Made by a program: the position numbers and the translations under genes. The notes under the pieces are model-generated. The model ran no database searches. It was not told where the DNA came from and was given only the letters and a program-made list of their open reading frames with translations. This document shows, one piece after another, positions 8,618 through 17,522 of a stretch of 43,221 nucleotides of DNA. This DNA is from Limisphaerales bacterium (lineage in GTDB: Bacteria; Verrucomicrobiota; Verrucomicrobiia; Limisphaerales; AAA164-E04), in NCBI GenBank assembly GCA_024761205.1, contig JAMASS010000038.1:1-43221 (forward strand). The letters are read 5' to 3'. The number at the start of each line of letters is the position of its first letter. Position 1 is the stretch's first letter.

Positions 8618-11050
8618 ATGAGATACACCTTAAGTCGGCGATGGTCAACTTGGGCTTTCCTCGCCTGTTGGCTGCCGCAGGTTGCCAGTCAAGCGGAAGT
8701 TCCCGGGCAATCCGTGGAGCAAATTGAGATCCGGCACGTCGGCCCCGCCTCCGTCAGCGACGCACTGATTCGCGCTAATATCCAAACCAGCCCCGGCGAT
8801 ACGCTCAGTCCGGCCAAGATTAACCAGGATATTAAAAACCTCCTCAGAACCGGTTACTTCCACAACGTGAACATCGCCTGGGATCCGGGCGACCATGGTG
8901 TCAAACTCATCTACACCGTCCAAGGGAAACCCACGCTTATGGAAATCGAGTTTTCTGGGAATGACAAAATCAAGACCAGCAAGCTGAGGAAACAGGTGAC
9001 CTCAAAGGTCGGCGACCCGATTGATGAAAAACAACTGTTCACCGACGCGCTGGCGATCAAAGACCTTTACGAGAGAAAGGGCTACCGGGAGACCACCGTC
9101 CAGTACGTCCCCAATGTTAATGAGGATCGTGGACAAGGCGCCGTCACTTTTGAAATCGCCGAGTCCCCCAAGGTTCGCATCAAAGCCGTCAACTTCGAGG
9201 GCGCGAGTGCGTTCAAGATCCGGAAACTGAGAAAGACCATCAAAACTCAAAATCGTTGGGCCTTTTCCTGGCTCACCGGATCGGGTATTTACAAAGAAGA
9301 CCAGTTTCTTGAGGACCGAGAGAAACTCCGCGATCTCTACTACAAAAACGGCTATCTCGACTTCGCGATCAAAGACGTCCGTTTCGACTATACGGAACCG
9401 GACAGAATGGTCATCACCATAGAGATATTTGAAGGCCAGCAATATCAAGTCGGTGATCTGCGAATCGAAGGCAACAAAATCTTTCCCACCGAGCAAATCC
9501 TCTTCAAACAAACCCGGAAGGGCCCGGTAAGTCGACTGGCCATGCGCTCCGGCGATGTGTTCACCCCCCAAGGTTTCGATGACAACAATCAGGCCATTAC
9601 CGACCTGTATGAAAGCGAAGGCTACTTAAGTCCGAGAAACCAAGGAGACACGCGGGTCTTCCCCGTCCAATCCGCCAACACCAAAGACGGCACCATGGAT
9701 CTGAACTACCAAATCGAAGAAGGCCAGAAATCCTACATCGAGAAAATTGAGATCCGAGGCAATACCAAAACCAAGGACAAAGTAATTCGACGCGAGCTCG
9801 CCGTCACACCCGGTGAATCGTTTAATATGACGCGCGCGCGCTTGAGCCAGACACGGCTCCAAGGCCTCCAATACTTCGATGAAGTCGGCCTCAGTGCGGA
9901 GCCCACAGATATTCCAGATAGGAAGAATCTCATCGTCAAGGTCACAGAAAAGGCACAGGGCACAGGCAACTTCGTCGTCGGTGCCGGATTCAATTCCGTG
10001 GAAAACCTGGTGGGATTCATCGAACTGAGCCAGGGCAACTTCGATATCTCCAAGCCGCCGCTATTCCAAGGCGGCGGACAGAAACTCCGGCTGCGCACCC
10101 AAATTGGCACCCAGCGTCAAGATTACCTGATCACCTTCATTGAGCCTTGGCTCTTTGACCAGAAACTCGAGCTTGAGACGAGCCTCTTCCACCGCGAATT
10201 CAACTTCCTCAGCAGTCTTTTTAATGAAACTCGAACCGGTGGAACCGTGGGCCTTCGCAAAACCTTGTTCGGCAGCGACTTTATCATCGGCGGCGTCAGT
10301 TACACCCTGGAGCAAGTGGAAATCTCCGATGTTCAGCCGGGATCACTTGAATTCAAAGACGAGGAGAAGGAGGGCAAACGCCTCGTATCCAAGATAGGCG
10401 CCTCCCTCTCCTACGATACCCGCGGCGGAGGTCTCCTCCCGAACACTGGACAGATCACCCGTCTCTCCAGCGAAGTGGCCGGCGGCCCGTTCGGAGCTGA
10501 TACGGACTTCTACAAAATTGAGCTGGGAACCAAGCATTACTTCAAAGGATTTGCTGAAGGTCACGTTCTGGAGATTCAAGGTGAAATCGGCGTGGTTGAA
10601 GAGTACGGCGACACGGAGCGTGTGCCCCTCTTCGATCGAAATTTTCTGGGCGGGCTTTATTCCTTAAGGGGTTTCCGCTTTCGCAGTGTCGGCCCCAAAG
10701 ACGAGAGTGGCGAACCCATCGGCGGCCGCACGAGCTGGTTTGCCTCCGCCGAATACAGCGTCCCTATCATCGAGCGTTTTCGCCTCGCAGTGTTCTACGA
10801 CATCGGGATGGTCCACCAAGACGCCTATAGCTTTTCACCGGTTTATCATTATCGATCCCAAACCAATGGCAGTTCTGCCCCCCCCACCGGCAACACGGGA
10901 ACCTACAATGACAATATTGGCATCGGTATGCGCTTGAACCTGCCGATTGGCCCGCTTCGCTTGGACTATGGCATTCCTCTGACCTCAGATTCTGAAAACG
11001 ACGGTTCCGGCCGATTCAACTTTGGGGTCGGGTGGGAACGCCCATTCTAA
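8618..11050 (+). CDS. bamA: outer membrane protein assembly factor BamA
   Basis: BamA is the Omp85-family core of the machine that inserts beta-barrel proteins into the outer membrane. The 810-residue product begins with a signal peptide (MRYTLSRRWS, hydrophobic core, cleavage near SQA) and continues with about five POTRA repeats. A 16-strand barrel follows, carrying the conserved loop motif LRGFRFRS and ending in the aromatic C-terminal residue Phe required for recognition. Length and layout match the family. It follows dnaB closely, an unusual neighbour for bamA; in many genomes bamA sits next to ompH, which here lies about 15 kb away. Just past the stop, 11053-11070 forms a five-pair hairpin (GGAGC/GCTCC) without a clear T tract, so it is at best a weak terminator. 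Confidence 0.95.
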   Translation: MRYTLSRRWSTWAFLACWLPQVASQAEVPGQSVEQIEIRHVGPASVSDALIRANIQTSPGDTLSPAKINQDIKNLLRTGYFHNVNIAWDPGDHGVKLIYTVQGKPTLMEIEFSGNDKIKTSKLRKQVTSKVGDPIDEKQLFTDALAIKDLYERKGYRETTVQYVPNVNEDRGQGAVTFEIAESPKVRIKAVNFEGASAFKIRKLRKTIKTQNRWAFSWLTGSGIYKEDQFLEDREKLRDLYYKNGYLDFAIKDVRFDYTEPDRMVITIEIFEGQQYQVGDLRIEGNKIFPTEQILFKQTRKGPVSRLAMRSGDVFTPQGFDDNNQAITDLYESEGYLSPRNQGDTRVFPVQSANTKDGTMDLNYQIEEGQKSYIEKIEIRGNTKTKDKVIRRELAVTPGESFNMTRARLSQTRLQGLQYFDEVGLSAEPTDIPDRKNLIVKVTEKAQGTGNFVVGAGFNSVENLVGFIELSQGNFDISKPPLFQGGGQKLRLRTQIGTQRQDYLITFIEPWLFDQKLELETSLFHREFNFLSSLFNETRTGGTVGLRKTLFGSDFIIGGVSYTLEQVEISDVQPGSLEFKDEEKEGKRLVSKIGASLSYDTRGGGLLPNTGQITRLSSEVAGGPFGADTDFYKIELGTKHYFKGFAEGHVLEIQGEIGVVEEYGDTERVPLFDRNFLGGLYSLRGFRFRSVGPKDESGEPIGGRTSWFASAEYSVPIIERFRLAVFYDIGMVHQDAYSFSPVYHYRSQTNGSSAPPTGNTGTYNDNIGIGMRLNLPIGPLRLDYGIPLTSDSENDGSGRFNFGVGWERPF

Positions 11051-11294
11051 GAGGAGCGCCGAAGAGCTCCACCATCAATCAACACAAACCAAACCGTGCC
11101 CAAAACAAGCGACAAACTTATTTGTGGTGGGGGCGGCCGCTCGTTTTTCCTTTGGATTTCATCAAGTTCGTTCATTTGAATCTTCTGGGAAAGATGCTGT
11201 TGCCCCCTGGTCAGCGAGCTCAATTGCTTGCTTCTTGGCGGCTTTATTGAACCGACCGAGATCATGGACTTTGGACTCCTGGCGGAAATCTGGC

Positions 11295-12008
11295 TTACGA
11301 AGTTTGCGTGATGGTGATGTGATTCTCCTTCGCGGTGGAGGCACAGCGGATGGGCAGATAGTCGGTTTGACTGTAGTAGTGAGCATTTTCTCTGATATCC
11401 GTGAGTTTTAGGAGACGCCAACCATTGCTTGAGGTGGGTAGGACTTGGTAGGCCTTCGCTGTGGTGGGAATTTGATTGGCTAGGGCGTGCGCGTGCCGGC
11501 CACGCGCCACATCTTCCCATGCTGGTTCGTCTTTATAGTGTCACTGCAGAAGATGAGGACGGTTTGAGGCGCTTGATCGACGATGCTTTGGGTGGTTTCG
11601 GCGAGGTTGAGAAGCGACGCAACGGCAACCAGAAGCTGGACTCTTTGCCGCAAAGAGCGTCTTGGTGCCGTTTGTTTTGGTCATGAAATTTGATGCCTGT
11701 CGCCACGTTGTGAATCGCATTCTCTCGGCGAATTTCCTAAATCGAAGGTAATGGATCCCGAGAGTCCTATGGGTGATCGGGAGTCCGTTCCGCTTTCCGG
11801 CCAGCAGCCCTTCGGGAATTTGTTGATGCCGCACTACGGCCTCGTGAATGGTTGAGGCTGACAGAATCTCCGAGGCCTCATTTGCGAAGGCTGTGACAAT
11901 GGTGCTCGTGGCCTGCAAAACATCGGAGACGACGCTATGAGCTTGGGATAGATCTGTGGTGGAGACTGCCTCAATCTCATGGGGCGAGAGTAGAGTGCGG
12001 ACAAACAT
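11295..12008 (-). pseudogene. comB: decayed ComB-like 2-phosphosulfolactate phosphatase
   Basis: This is a ComB-family gene read backwards and broken by frameshifts. The first frame begins at 12008 and shows the family start (LSPHEIEAV), VVSDVLQATSTIVTAFAN, GLLAGKRNGLPI, and the TTTNGT-type motif as MTKTNGTKTLFAAKS. It then shifts to a second frame with LVAVASLLNLAETTQSIVDQ and LIFCSDT, and to a third with WEDVARGRHAHALANQIPTT and KLTDIRENAHYYSQTDYLPI. Together these cover the whole ComB length of about 240 residues. ComB removes phosphate from 2-phosphosulfolactate in sulfolactate and coenzyme M pathways; in non-methanogens its role is less certain. It starts 7 nt after the ogg stop on the same strand, so it was the last gene of that operon. 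It has at least two frameshifts and a mid-gene stop, so it is inactive. Confidence 0.75.
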
Positions 12009-12015
12009 GTTTTGG

Positions 12016-12894
12016 CTAAGGCGGTGTGTGTTTGGTTCTCATGTAGTGAAACAGGTATTGTTGTGCGTAGCCGTTGTAGGGGGCGAAGTGTTTGGAGACA
12101 AAGGATTCGAGGGCGGATTGAGTCATTTGTTGTCTTGGGAAATAGAGTTCTCTGAGGGCGCGATCTACCCAGATGTCGATTGGAAACGCTTCTTGTTTGC
12201 CATAAGCGAATAACAGGACACAGTCAGCGATTTTCGGGCCGACGCCTGGTAGTTGAATCAGTGATTCCTTGGCGCTCGTATAGGGAAGGTGGTTGATTGC
12301 ATCCGGATCGATGGTTCCCTCGGCGACGGCCTTCGCTGAGGCTTTGAGGTAGGGGGCCCGGTACCCCATTTTGAGGCGCCTGAGTTGGTTTTCCGATGTT
12401 TGACTGATCGCTTCGGGAGTGGGGAATTGAAAAATCTCGGGATAGCCATCAGGGACGGTCACGGCGATTTTGTAATAGGCGGCCATGGCTTCAATGATCT
12501 TTGAAATGTGGAGTATTTGTTTGGTCGATGACAGAATAAACGAGGCGAGGCATTCCCAAGGATTTTGTCGCAGCAGCCGGAGGCCGCAGCATTTGCTGAT
12601 AGCGGTTCTTAAATACTGATCTTGAGGAAATTGGTCGGTGACTTCGGTGATATCTACCTCCGTTTGGAGGTAGTGTTTGAGGAGGTTCCAGTCCGGTTCG
12701 GGATGGGTAGTGGCGGCGATGATGGCTTCCGGCCTTGCCGAGAGTCGCACCCAATGATCTTGGATGATGCCGATCCAGTTATTGTTGTGTTGCTTCCAGC
12801 GAAATGCTTGCCCTGAGGTCAAGGTCTCGTGGAGGTTGTAGTTTGGCGCGAAGAAATGACGGGTTCGCAGACGAGTCTTGGGTAAAGGAGTCAA
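12016..12894 (-). CDS. ogg: 8-oxoguanine DNA glycosylase (OGG1 type)
   Basis: This base-excision repair glycosylase and AP lyase removes 8-oxoguanine. The ~292-residue protein follows the OGG1 plan. The N-terminal domain has a LTSGQAFRWKQ motif that contacts the oxidised base. The helix-hairpin-helix GPD module reads QLPGVGPKIADCVLL and then FPIDIWVDRAL. Lys221 corresponds to human OGG1 Lys249, which forms the Schiff base, and Asp240 to Asp268. This is the eukaryote-like OGG1 branch rather than MutM. It sits between apt and the broken comB on the same strand. Confidence 0.9.
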   Translation of the reverse strand: MTPLPKTRLRTRHFFAPNYNLHETLTSGQAFRWKQHNNNWIGIIQDHWVRLSARPEAIIAATTHPEPDWNLLKHYLQTEVDITEVTDQFPQDQYLRTAISKCCGLRLLRQNPWECLASFILSSTKQILHISKIIEAMAAYYKIAVTVPDGYPEIFQFPTPEAISQTSENQLRRLKMGYRAPYLKASAKAVAEGTIDPDAINHLPYTSAKESLIQLPGVGPKIADCVLLFAYGKQEAFPIDIWVDRALRELYFPRQQMTQSALESFVSKHFAPYNGYAQQYLFHYMRTKHTPP

Positions 12895-12944
12895 CCGCTG
12901 TCCTTCGGGAATCTTAACTGGGAACCTAGGGAGTCGGACTTCGC

Positions 12945-13472
12945 TTAGTAGCTAATGATTGTCCGAGTGGGAATGTGAGAGATTTTTTCGCGGGCATTGA
13001 GAAACGTCAATTCAACCAAGAAAACGGCTTCCACGACCTGAGCTTTGAGGCGTTTCAGCAGTTTGAGAGCTGCAAGCGCCGTGCCTCCGGTGGCGAGCAG
13101 ATCGTCCACCAAGAGGACTTTGGCGCCGGGACTGAAGGCATCTGTGTGAACCTCGACCGTGTTCGATCCGTATTCCAAATCGTAGCTCTCTTCATGCGTG
13201 TTGTAGGGGAGCTTTCCTTTCTTGCGGATGGGAACGAAACCGGCGTTGAGACGGAGTGCCGCTGCTGAAGCAAAGATAAACCCTCGAGCGTCGATGCCTG
13301 CGACTTGCTCGATTTCACCGGGTTGGTGAGGCTTGATCAGCGCGTCGATTGCGTTTTGGAAAAGGACCGGATTCGACAGGATGGGCGTGATATCTTTGAA
13401 CTGAATGCCTGGCTTCGGAAAGTCGGGAACATTGCGAATGGCGTCGGAGAGGATCTGAGGGGAAGACGACAT
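12945..13472 (-). CDS. apt: adenine phosphoribosyltransferase
   Basis: Apt salvages adenine to AMP with PRPP. The 175-residue length is typical. It contains the family opening (RNVPDFPKPGIQFKDITPIL), the GIDARGFIFAS loop and the PRPP-binding signature VLLVDDLLATGGTALAA. It lies 36 nt downstream of the sigma-factor gene and 50 nt upstream of ogg, all on the minus strand, suggesting one transcript. Confidence 0.95.
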   Translation of the reverse strand: MSSSPQILSDAIRNVPDFPKPGIQFKDITPILSNPVLFQNAIDALIKPHQPGEIEQVAGIDARGFIFASAAALRLNAGFVPIRKKGKLPYNTHEESYDLEYGSNTVEVHTDAFSPGAKVLLVDDLLATGGTALAALKLLKRLKAQVVEAVFLVELTFLNAREKISHIPTRTIISY

Positions 13473-13508
13473 GATGCCAACCGTTGGGTAGATTTGTCGG
13501 GAGCGAAC

Positions 13509-14447
13509 CTACTTCTGTCCCGCTTCCAGTTTCTCGATCATCCGGCGGAGTCTGGCCAGCGCAATATTCTGAATCTGGCGGACCCGCTCGCGAGTAACTC
13601 CAATAAATTCGCCGACTTCCTCGAGGTTGCGTTCAGGACCGCCGCTTAATCCAAACCGATGGTCAAGAATCAGTGCCTCGCGTGCGGGAAGGTTTTTGAT
13701 CAGGTCTTTTAACATGTCATTGACTGTCTTTTCCTCGAGGCGGGCGTAGGGGGTTTCCGCGTTCTCGTCGCAAACGAGGTCTGCCAGTGTCGCTGACTCA
13801 TCCTCATGGATGGGGGAATCCAGTGATGCGGGACGGACCGCAACGGTGTGTAGGCGAGCGATCTGGCGGGGAGTCATCTCCATCTCTTCGGCTAATTCTT
13901 GGTCGGTGGGTTCGCGTCCGAACAGTTCTTGCAGCTTTGCCGCCGTTCGTTTGAGTTTGGAAATCTTGTCGACCAGATGAACGGGCAATCGAATGGTCTT
14001 AGACTGATTGGCGAGGGAACGTTTGATGGCTTGTTTGATCCACCAGGCGCCATACGTGGACAGCCTGCTCCCCTTGGTGGGATCAAATCGTTCCACGGCC
14101 TTCATGAGTCCAATATTTCCCTCACTAATCAGATCAAGGAGGGGCAATCCAAGTCCTTCGTAATAGTGAGCAATTTTGACCACCAGACGGAGATTAGCCT
14201 TGATCATCTTCTCTCGGGCTTCAATATCCCCGTTTTGGATCCGAATGGCGAGTTCGTTCTCCTCCTCTGGCTTGAGCAACGGGACCTGACCAATTTCTCT
14301 AAGGTAAAGCTTGATCGCAGAGTCTCCGTCGTAGGCGCTTCGTTTTTCTTCCGGCGCATCGGTTTCCACGTTGCGGGGCACCGTGGCCGTGCCTGCCGCC
14401 TGAGAGGGCGTTGGGCTATCGGATATGGCTGATGACGGGGTGGTCAT
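13509..14447 (-). CDS. primary-type RNA polymerase sigma factor (sigma-70 family, RpoD/SigA)
   Basis: The 312-residue sigma-70 factor has region 1.2 ([20 protein letters not shown]), a complete region 2 (core-binding [14 protein letters not shown], -10 recognition and melting around [16 protein letters not shown]), region 3 and region 4 with its helix-turn-helix ([16 protein letters not shown]). Region 1.1 and the long non-conserved insert of proteobacterial RpoD are absent; the N-terminus is a ~40-residue Ser/Thr/Pro/Ala-rich tail. Region 2.4 reads [13 protein letters not shown] rather than the classical ARTIRIPVH. It could be the housekeeping sigma or a group 2 (RpoS-like) factor; the window cannot decide. 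It is the first gene of the run sigma-apt-ogg-comB. Confidence 0.85.
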   Translation of the reverse strand: MTTPSSAISDSPTPSQAAGTATVPRNVETDAPEEKRSAYDGDSAIKLYLREIGQVPLLKPEEENELAIRIQNGDIEAREKMIKANLRLVVKIAHYYEGLGLPLLDLISEGNIGLMKAVERFDPTKGSRLSTYGAWWIKQAIKRSLANQSKTIRLPVHLVDKISKLKRTAAKLQELFGREPTDQELAEEMEMTPRQIARLHTVAVRPASLDSPIHEDESATLADLVCDENAETPYARLEEKTVNDMLKDLIKNLPAREALILDHRFGLSGGPERNLEEVGEFIGVTRERVRQIQNIALARLRRMIEKLEAGQK

Positions 14448-14734
14448 GGACGATTCTTACACTGATATCGTGATTCGGTGGGAAGACCTGGTGGCGATGT
14501 TGGTTTTGTGGACCCTCCTCTGTGGAGAGAGCAGCTATTAAGGAAGGCCTGTATAAGTCTCAAATCTGGAGAAATCACCCGTATGTGCAAAGGATTTTAT
14601 CCTGTTTTTTCAATTCGGCAAGGGCTTATTCAGATTCTCCTTAGTGGTTTGGCCATTGGACTGCAGCAATTATGAGCGAAAGGGCAACTGGCGGTAAGCT
14701 AATTAGCCATTTGATCGGCGGAAGGTTTTGGGTT
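14448..14734. other. intergenic region upstream of the sigma-factor gene
   Basis: This 287-nt, comparatively AT-rich interval lies between the sigma gene's start and the stop of the uronate-isomerase-like gene, both on the minus strand. It probably holds the sigma operon promoter. Candidate minus-strand elements are present (a TTATACA-like -10 near 14550), but no -35/-10 pair with good spacing was found. Confidence 0.3.
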
Positions 14735-15991
14735 TTAACACTTGCAAAAACGTTCGAATGCCCCTCCCAAAAGATCCGTCACATCGCGGTTGATTTCGTC
14801 GTCTGGGACATGCCATCCGGTGCGGGTCAAATCGTCGTATTTTTCCGCCAACACGCGAGAAATGATTTCTCGAGAATGAGACCATTTATAGATCAATTGA
14901 TCAAGCACTCGGGCATCTGAGTGTTGGGGGGTGACACTGAGCCCGATCAACTCCAAGCGGAGTCGAGTTATCTCCTCCATCGCGTAGGGTACATTTGTAA
15001 ACCACCAGCACCCAAAGATGTGGAGATTGGGAAACTTCCGTGCCAAGACACAGAGTTCGTGTTGGTTCTCTTTTGCGAGCACCGTGCAGAGGAACTTGGC
15101 ATTCGGATGATTCGCGCAGAGGTTCTCCAGGGATTGCAGGTCGGTGCGTCCCATACCGTCGCCAGCGAGTTGTAGGTCAGGATTGACGGCACGCTTGACG
15201 CCGATCATCAGGGCGAGTGGCCGGCCATGTTCCTGGCAATGGGGGATCACTGCCTGGTCGAGGATCGTGGTGGTGGGTTTGTTTGATGGATAGGTGAAAG
15301 TGGGGGGGAGGGACACCATGAGATACTTGGCGCGGAAGCGCTTGCCCCAGGCCGCAAGAAATTGGCGGATAGCTGTCAGGGTTGGCTCGTTGAGAGGTTC
15401 TGTGACCGAATAGCCGTCTTGGCTGAGGAGAGACGCAGTGTTGGTCCAGTCCAGGAGTAGAGGATCGATCCGCAACCCACTGATGAATCGTTCGTCTCGG
15501 TCGAATCCTTTTTCCCAGACCGGGCGTTCTTCCGTATCAAAGGGTGAGTTGGTCATGCAGATCCGGTTGACGTTGGCGAGTTCAAGGCATTTGTCGACAA
15601 GTGCGCCGGTCTCCTGTTCTGCGTACCATTTTCTGATCACGCTCAGGTCTCGTTGCTTCACATCGAATCCCAGTTTGTTGAGTGTTGTCAGGACGCCCCG
15701 GCAAGCCTCGGAAATCGGTGAGTGTTTGATGAAGAGTTGATCCCAGATAATATCCGCCTGCTCCGTCTTCGACAGCTTCCAGAATGCTTCGTAGGTGAGG
15801 TCGGCATACCGAAACACTTCGGCGACGAGGTAATGATAGGTTAGCAGATCATCGATCCCGTAGAGCAGCAGCGAGCCAAAGGCGGGATCATAGAGATGCG
15901 TGTGAATATCAAAAACCGGTATGGCGGCGATGGCAGCGTTGACGCGTTCCTGAAGGTTTGCTCGACTCCCGGTGTGATGTTCCAAATTCAT
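14735..15991 (-). CDS. glucuronate/uronate isomerase-like metal-dependent hydrolase
   Basis: This is an amidohydrolase-superfamily protein of 418 residues. It opens with IPVFDIHTHLYDPAFG, in which His30 and His32 form the first metal-binding pair, and has the UxaC-like feature DLLTYHYLVAEVFRY. It is shorter than true UxaC (about 470) and belongs to a group of uronate-isomerase-related proteins common in Planctomycetes and Verrucomicrobia whose substrate is not certain. It is divergently transcribed from an enolase-superfamily gene with about 50 nt between start codons, suggesting a shared control region and a common role in acid-sugar breakdown. The enzyme class is well supported; isomerase activity is inferred. 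Confidence 0.75.
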   Translation of the reverse strand: MNLEHHTGSRANLQERVNAAIAAIPVFDIHTHLYDPAFGSLLLYGIDDLLTYHYLVAEVFRYADLTYEAFWKLSKTEQADIIWDQLFIKHSPISEACRGVLTTLNKLGFDVKQRDLSVIRKWYAEQETGALVDKCLELANVNRICMTNSPFDTEERPVWEKGFDRDERFISGLRIDPLLLDWTNTASLLSQDGYSVTEPLNEPTLTAIRQFLAAWGKRFRAKYLMVSLPPTFTYPSNKPTTTILDQAVIPHCQEHGRPLALMIGVKRAVNPDLQLAGDGMGRTDLQSLENLCANHPNAKFLCTVLAKENQHELCVLARKFPNLHIFGCWWFTNVPYAMEEITRLRLELIGLSVTPQHSDARVLDQLIYKWSHSREIISRVLAEKYDDLTRTGWHVPDDEINRDVTDLLGGAFERFCKC

Positions 15992-16043
15992 GCGGCGAAT
16001 CTATTTCACCTGCTTGTCGTTCACAAGCTTAGGAAGGAAATCG

Positions 16044-17483
16044 ATGTCCCTTGTTGTCACTGATAGCGAGTTGCGCCTGCTCCATTTGAAGACGCGGATG
16101 CCGTTTCGATACGGGATCGCAACTATGACAGAGTTTCCCCTCGCATTTGTCTGCGTTCGGCTCACGGTAAATGGGGAGCGAGCTGTCGGGATTGCTTCTG
16201 ATTTGCTGCCTCCAAAGTGGTTTACCAAGGTTCCGGAGAAAGCGGTCTCTGAGGAAATAGAGGAGATGCTTGATGTGATTCAGCATGCTTTGGTTTTGGT
16301 GAGGGGGATGGAATCGGAGAGCGTGTTCGAGCTTTGGCGGGAGCTTTACCGATTGCAGGTGATATTCGGAGAGGAGAAGGGATATCCGCCACTGCTTTCC
16401 CATTTTGGAACTTCCTTGGTGGAGAGGGCTGTTATCGAAGCCTTTTGCCGGGCAAGACAAGTGCCGTTTTGGAAAGCAATTTTGTCGAATACCTTGGGCA
16501 TTCGGCTCGCTGCAATTCATCCGGAGCTCAACGAAATGGAGCCCAGAGATCTGTTGCCGCCGGCACCTCAATCCCAAGTGATCGCGCGTCATACCGTCGG
16601 CCTTGGGGATCCTTTGGAGACGGACCAAATATCGGAAGCGGATAGTTTGGGTGACGGGTTGCCGCAGTCGTTGGAAGATTGCATTCGGCGATACAGCTTG
16701 AGGCATTTTAAGGTCAAGTTGGCCGGAGACGTGGCAATCGATTTGCCTCGGCTTCAAGCCATCCGGCGGGTGGTGGAGGGCTGCGGTGTTCATGACGCGC
16801 GGTTCAGTTTGGACGGGAACGAGCAGTTTGCCACCTTTGACGCCTTCCGAGAGCATTGGGAAGTGTTGAGTTGTGAGCGGTGGTTTTCTTGGTTCTTCGA
16901 CCGACTCTTGTTTGTAGAACAACCGCTCCACCGCAATTGTGCGCTGGAGCAGGTTGACGGTTTGGACCTGCTCGAGTGGGGTGATGGTCCAGCAACCATC
17001 ATTGACGAATCTGATGGTGATCTGAAGGCTTTGCCTCGCGCCTTGGCGTTCGGCTATCGCGGCACCAGTCATAAAAACTGCAAGGGAGTGATTAAGGGCA
17101 TTGCGAATCGGTGTTTGATCGAGAAACGATCGCGGGCCGAGTTGTCCTCTCCCTTGATCATGAGCGGCGAGGACCTCTGCAACCAGGGGCCCGTGGCGCT
17201 ATTGCAAGACCTTGCGGTGATGTCATGTCTGGGAATCCAGTCCGTCGAGCGAAACGGACATCACTATTGCGCAGGGTTGTCAGGATTTGACGATCGAGTT
17301 CGAAACGGCGTGCTACAGCATCATCCGGATTTGTATCATCAAACGAACTTTGGCTGGCCGTCGTTGACTATTGATAACGGCGCTATCCGGCTGGACTCGG
17401 TCAACGCCTGTCCTTTTGGCGTGGCCTTGGCCGTGCCGTTTGAGTCTTTTCCTACCTTGTCAGAGTGGCGGCAGGCTCGATGA
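16044..17483 (+). CDS. mandelate racemase/muconate lactonizing (enolase superfamily) protein
   Basis: This enolase-superfamily enzyme has about 479 residues. ATG 16044 is preceded by a clear AGGAAGGA at 16031-16038, which decides the start over the upstream ATG at 15990. The C-terminal barrel shows KVK (Lys223, Lys225), the metal ligand Asp257 in SLDGNEQF, Glu292 in LFVEQPL, Asp321 in IIDESDGD, and a later lysine-containing SHKNCKG. These are the acid/base lysines and three carboxylates expected for abstracting a proton alpha to a carboxylate. It is longer than typical members (350-400). The divergent uronate-isomerase-like neighbour suggests sugar-acid substrates, perhaps as a dehydratase or epimerase. 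The substrate cannot be read from sequence. Confidence 0.8.
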   Translation: MSLVVTDSELRLLHLKTRMPFRYGIATMTEFPLAFVCVRLTVNGERAVGIASDLLPPKWFTKVPEKAVSEEIEEMLDVIQHALVLVRGMESESVFELWRELYRLQVIFGEEKGYPPLLSHFGTSLVERAVIEAFCRARQVPFWKAILSNTLGIRLAAIHPELNEMEPRDLLPPAPQSQVIARHTVGLGDPLETDQISEADSLGDGLPQSLEDCIRRYSLRHFKVKLAGDVAIDLPRLQAIRRVVEGCGVHDARFSLDGNEQFATFDAFREHWEVLSCERWFSWFFDRLLFVEQPLHRNCALEQVDGLDLLEWGDGPATIIDESDGDLKALPRALAFGYRGTSHKNCKGVIKGIANRCLIEKRSRAELSSPLIMSGEDLCNQGPVALLQDLAVMSCLGIQSVERNGHHYCAGLSGFDDRVRNGVLQHHPDLYHQTNFGWPSLTIDNGAIRLDSVNACPFGVALAVPFESFPTLSEWRQAR

Positions 17484-17522
17484 TGTGGTTCCGCGGGTGC
17501 TTGATCGTCCAAGACGGTGTCA

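Noticed and set aside
11053-11070. Hairpin after bamA as a terminator
   Set aside because: Only five base pairs and no T tract; noted in the bamA entry but not called as a separate terminator.
16029-17072. 347-residue minus-strand frame
   Set aside because: It is antisense to the enolase-superfamily gene, which carries intact metal ligands and a good ribosome-binding site; the antisense product has no protein-like features.
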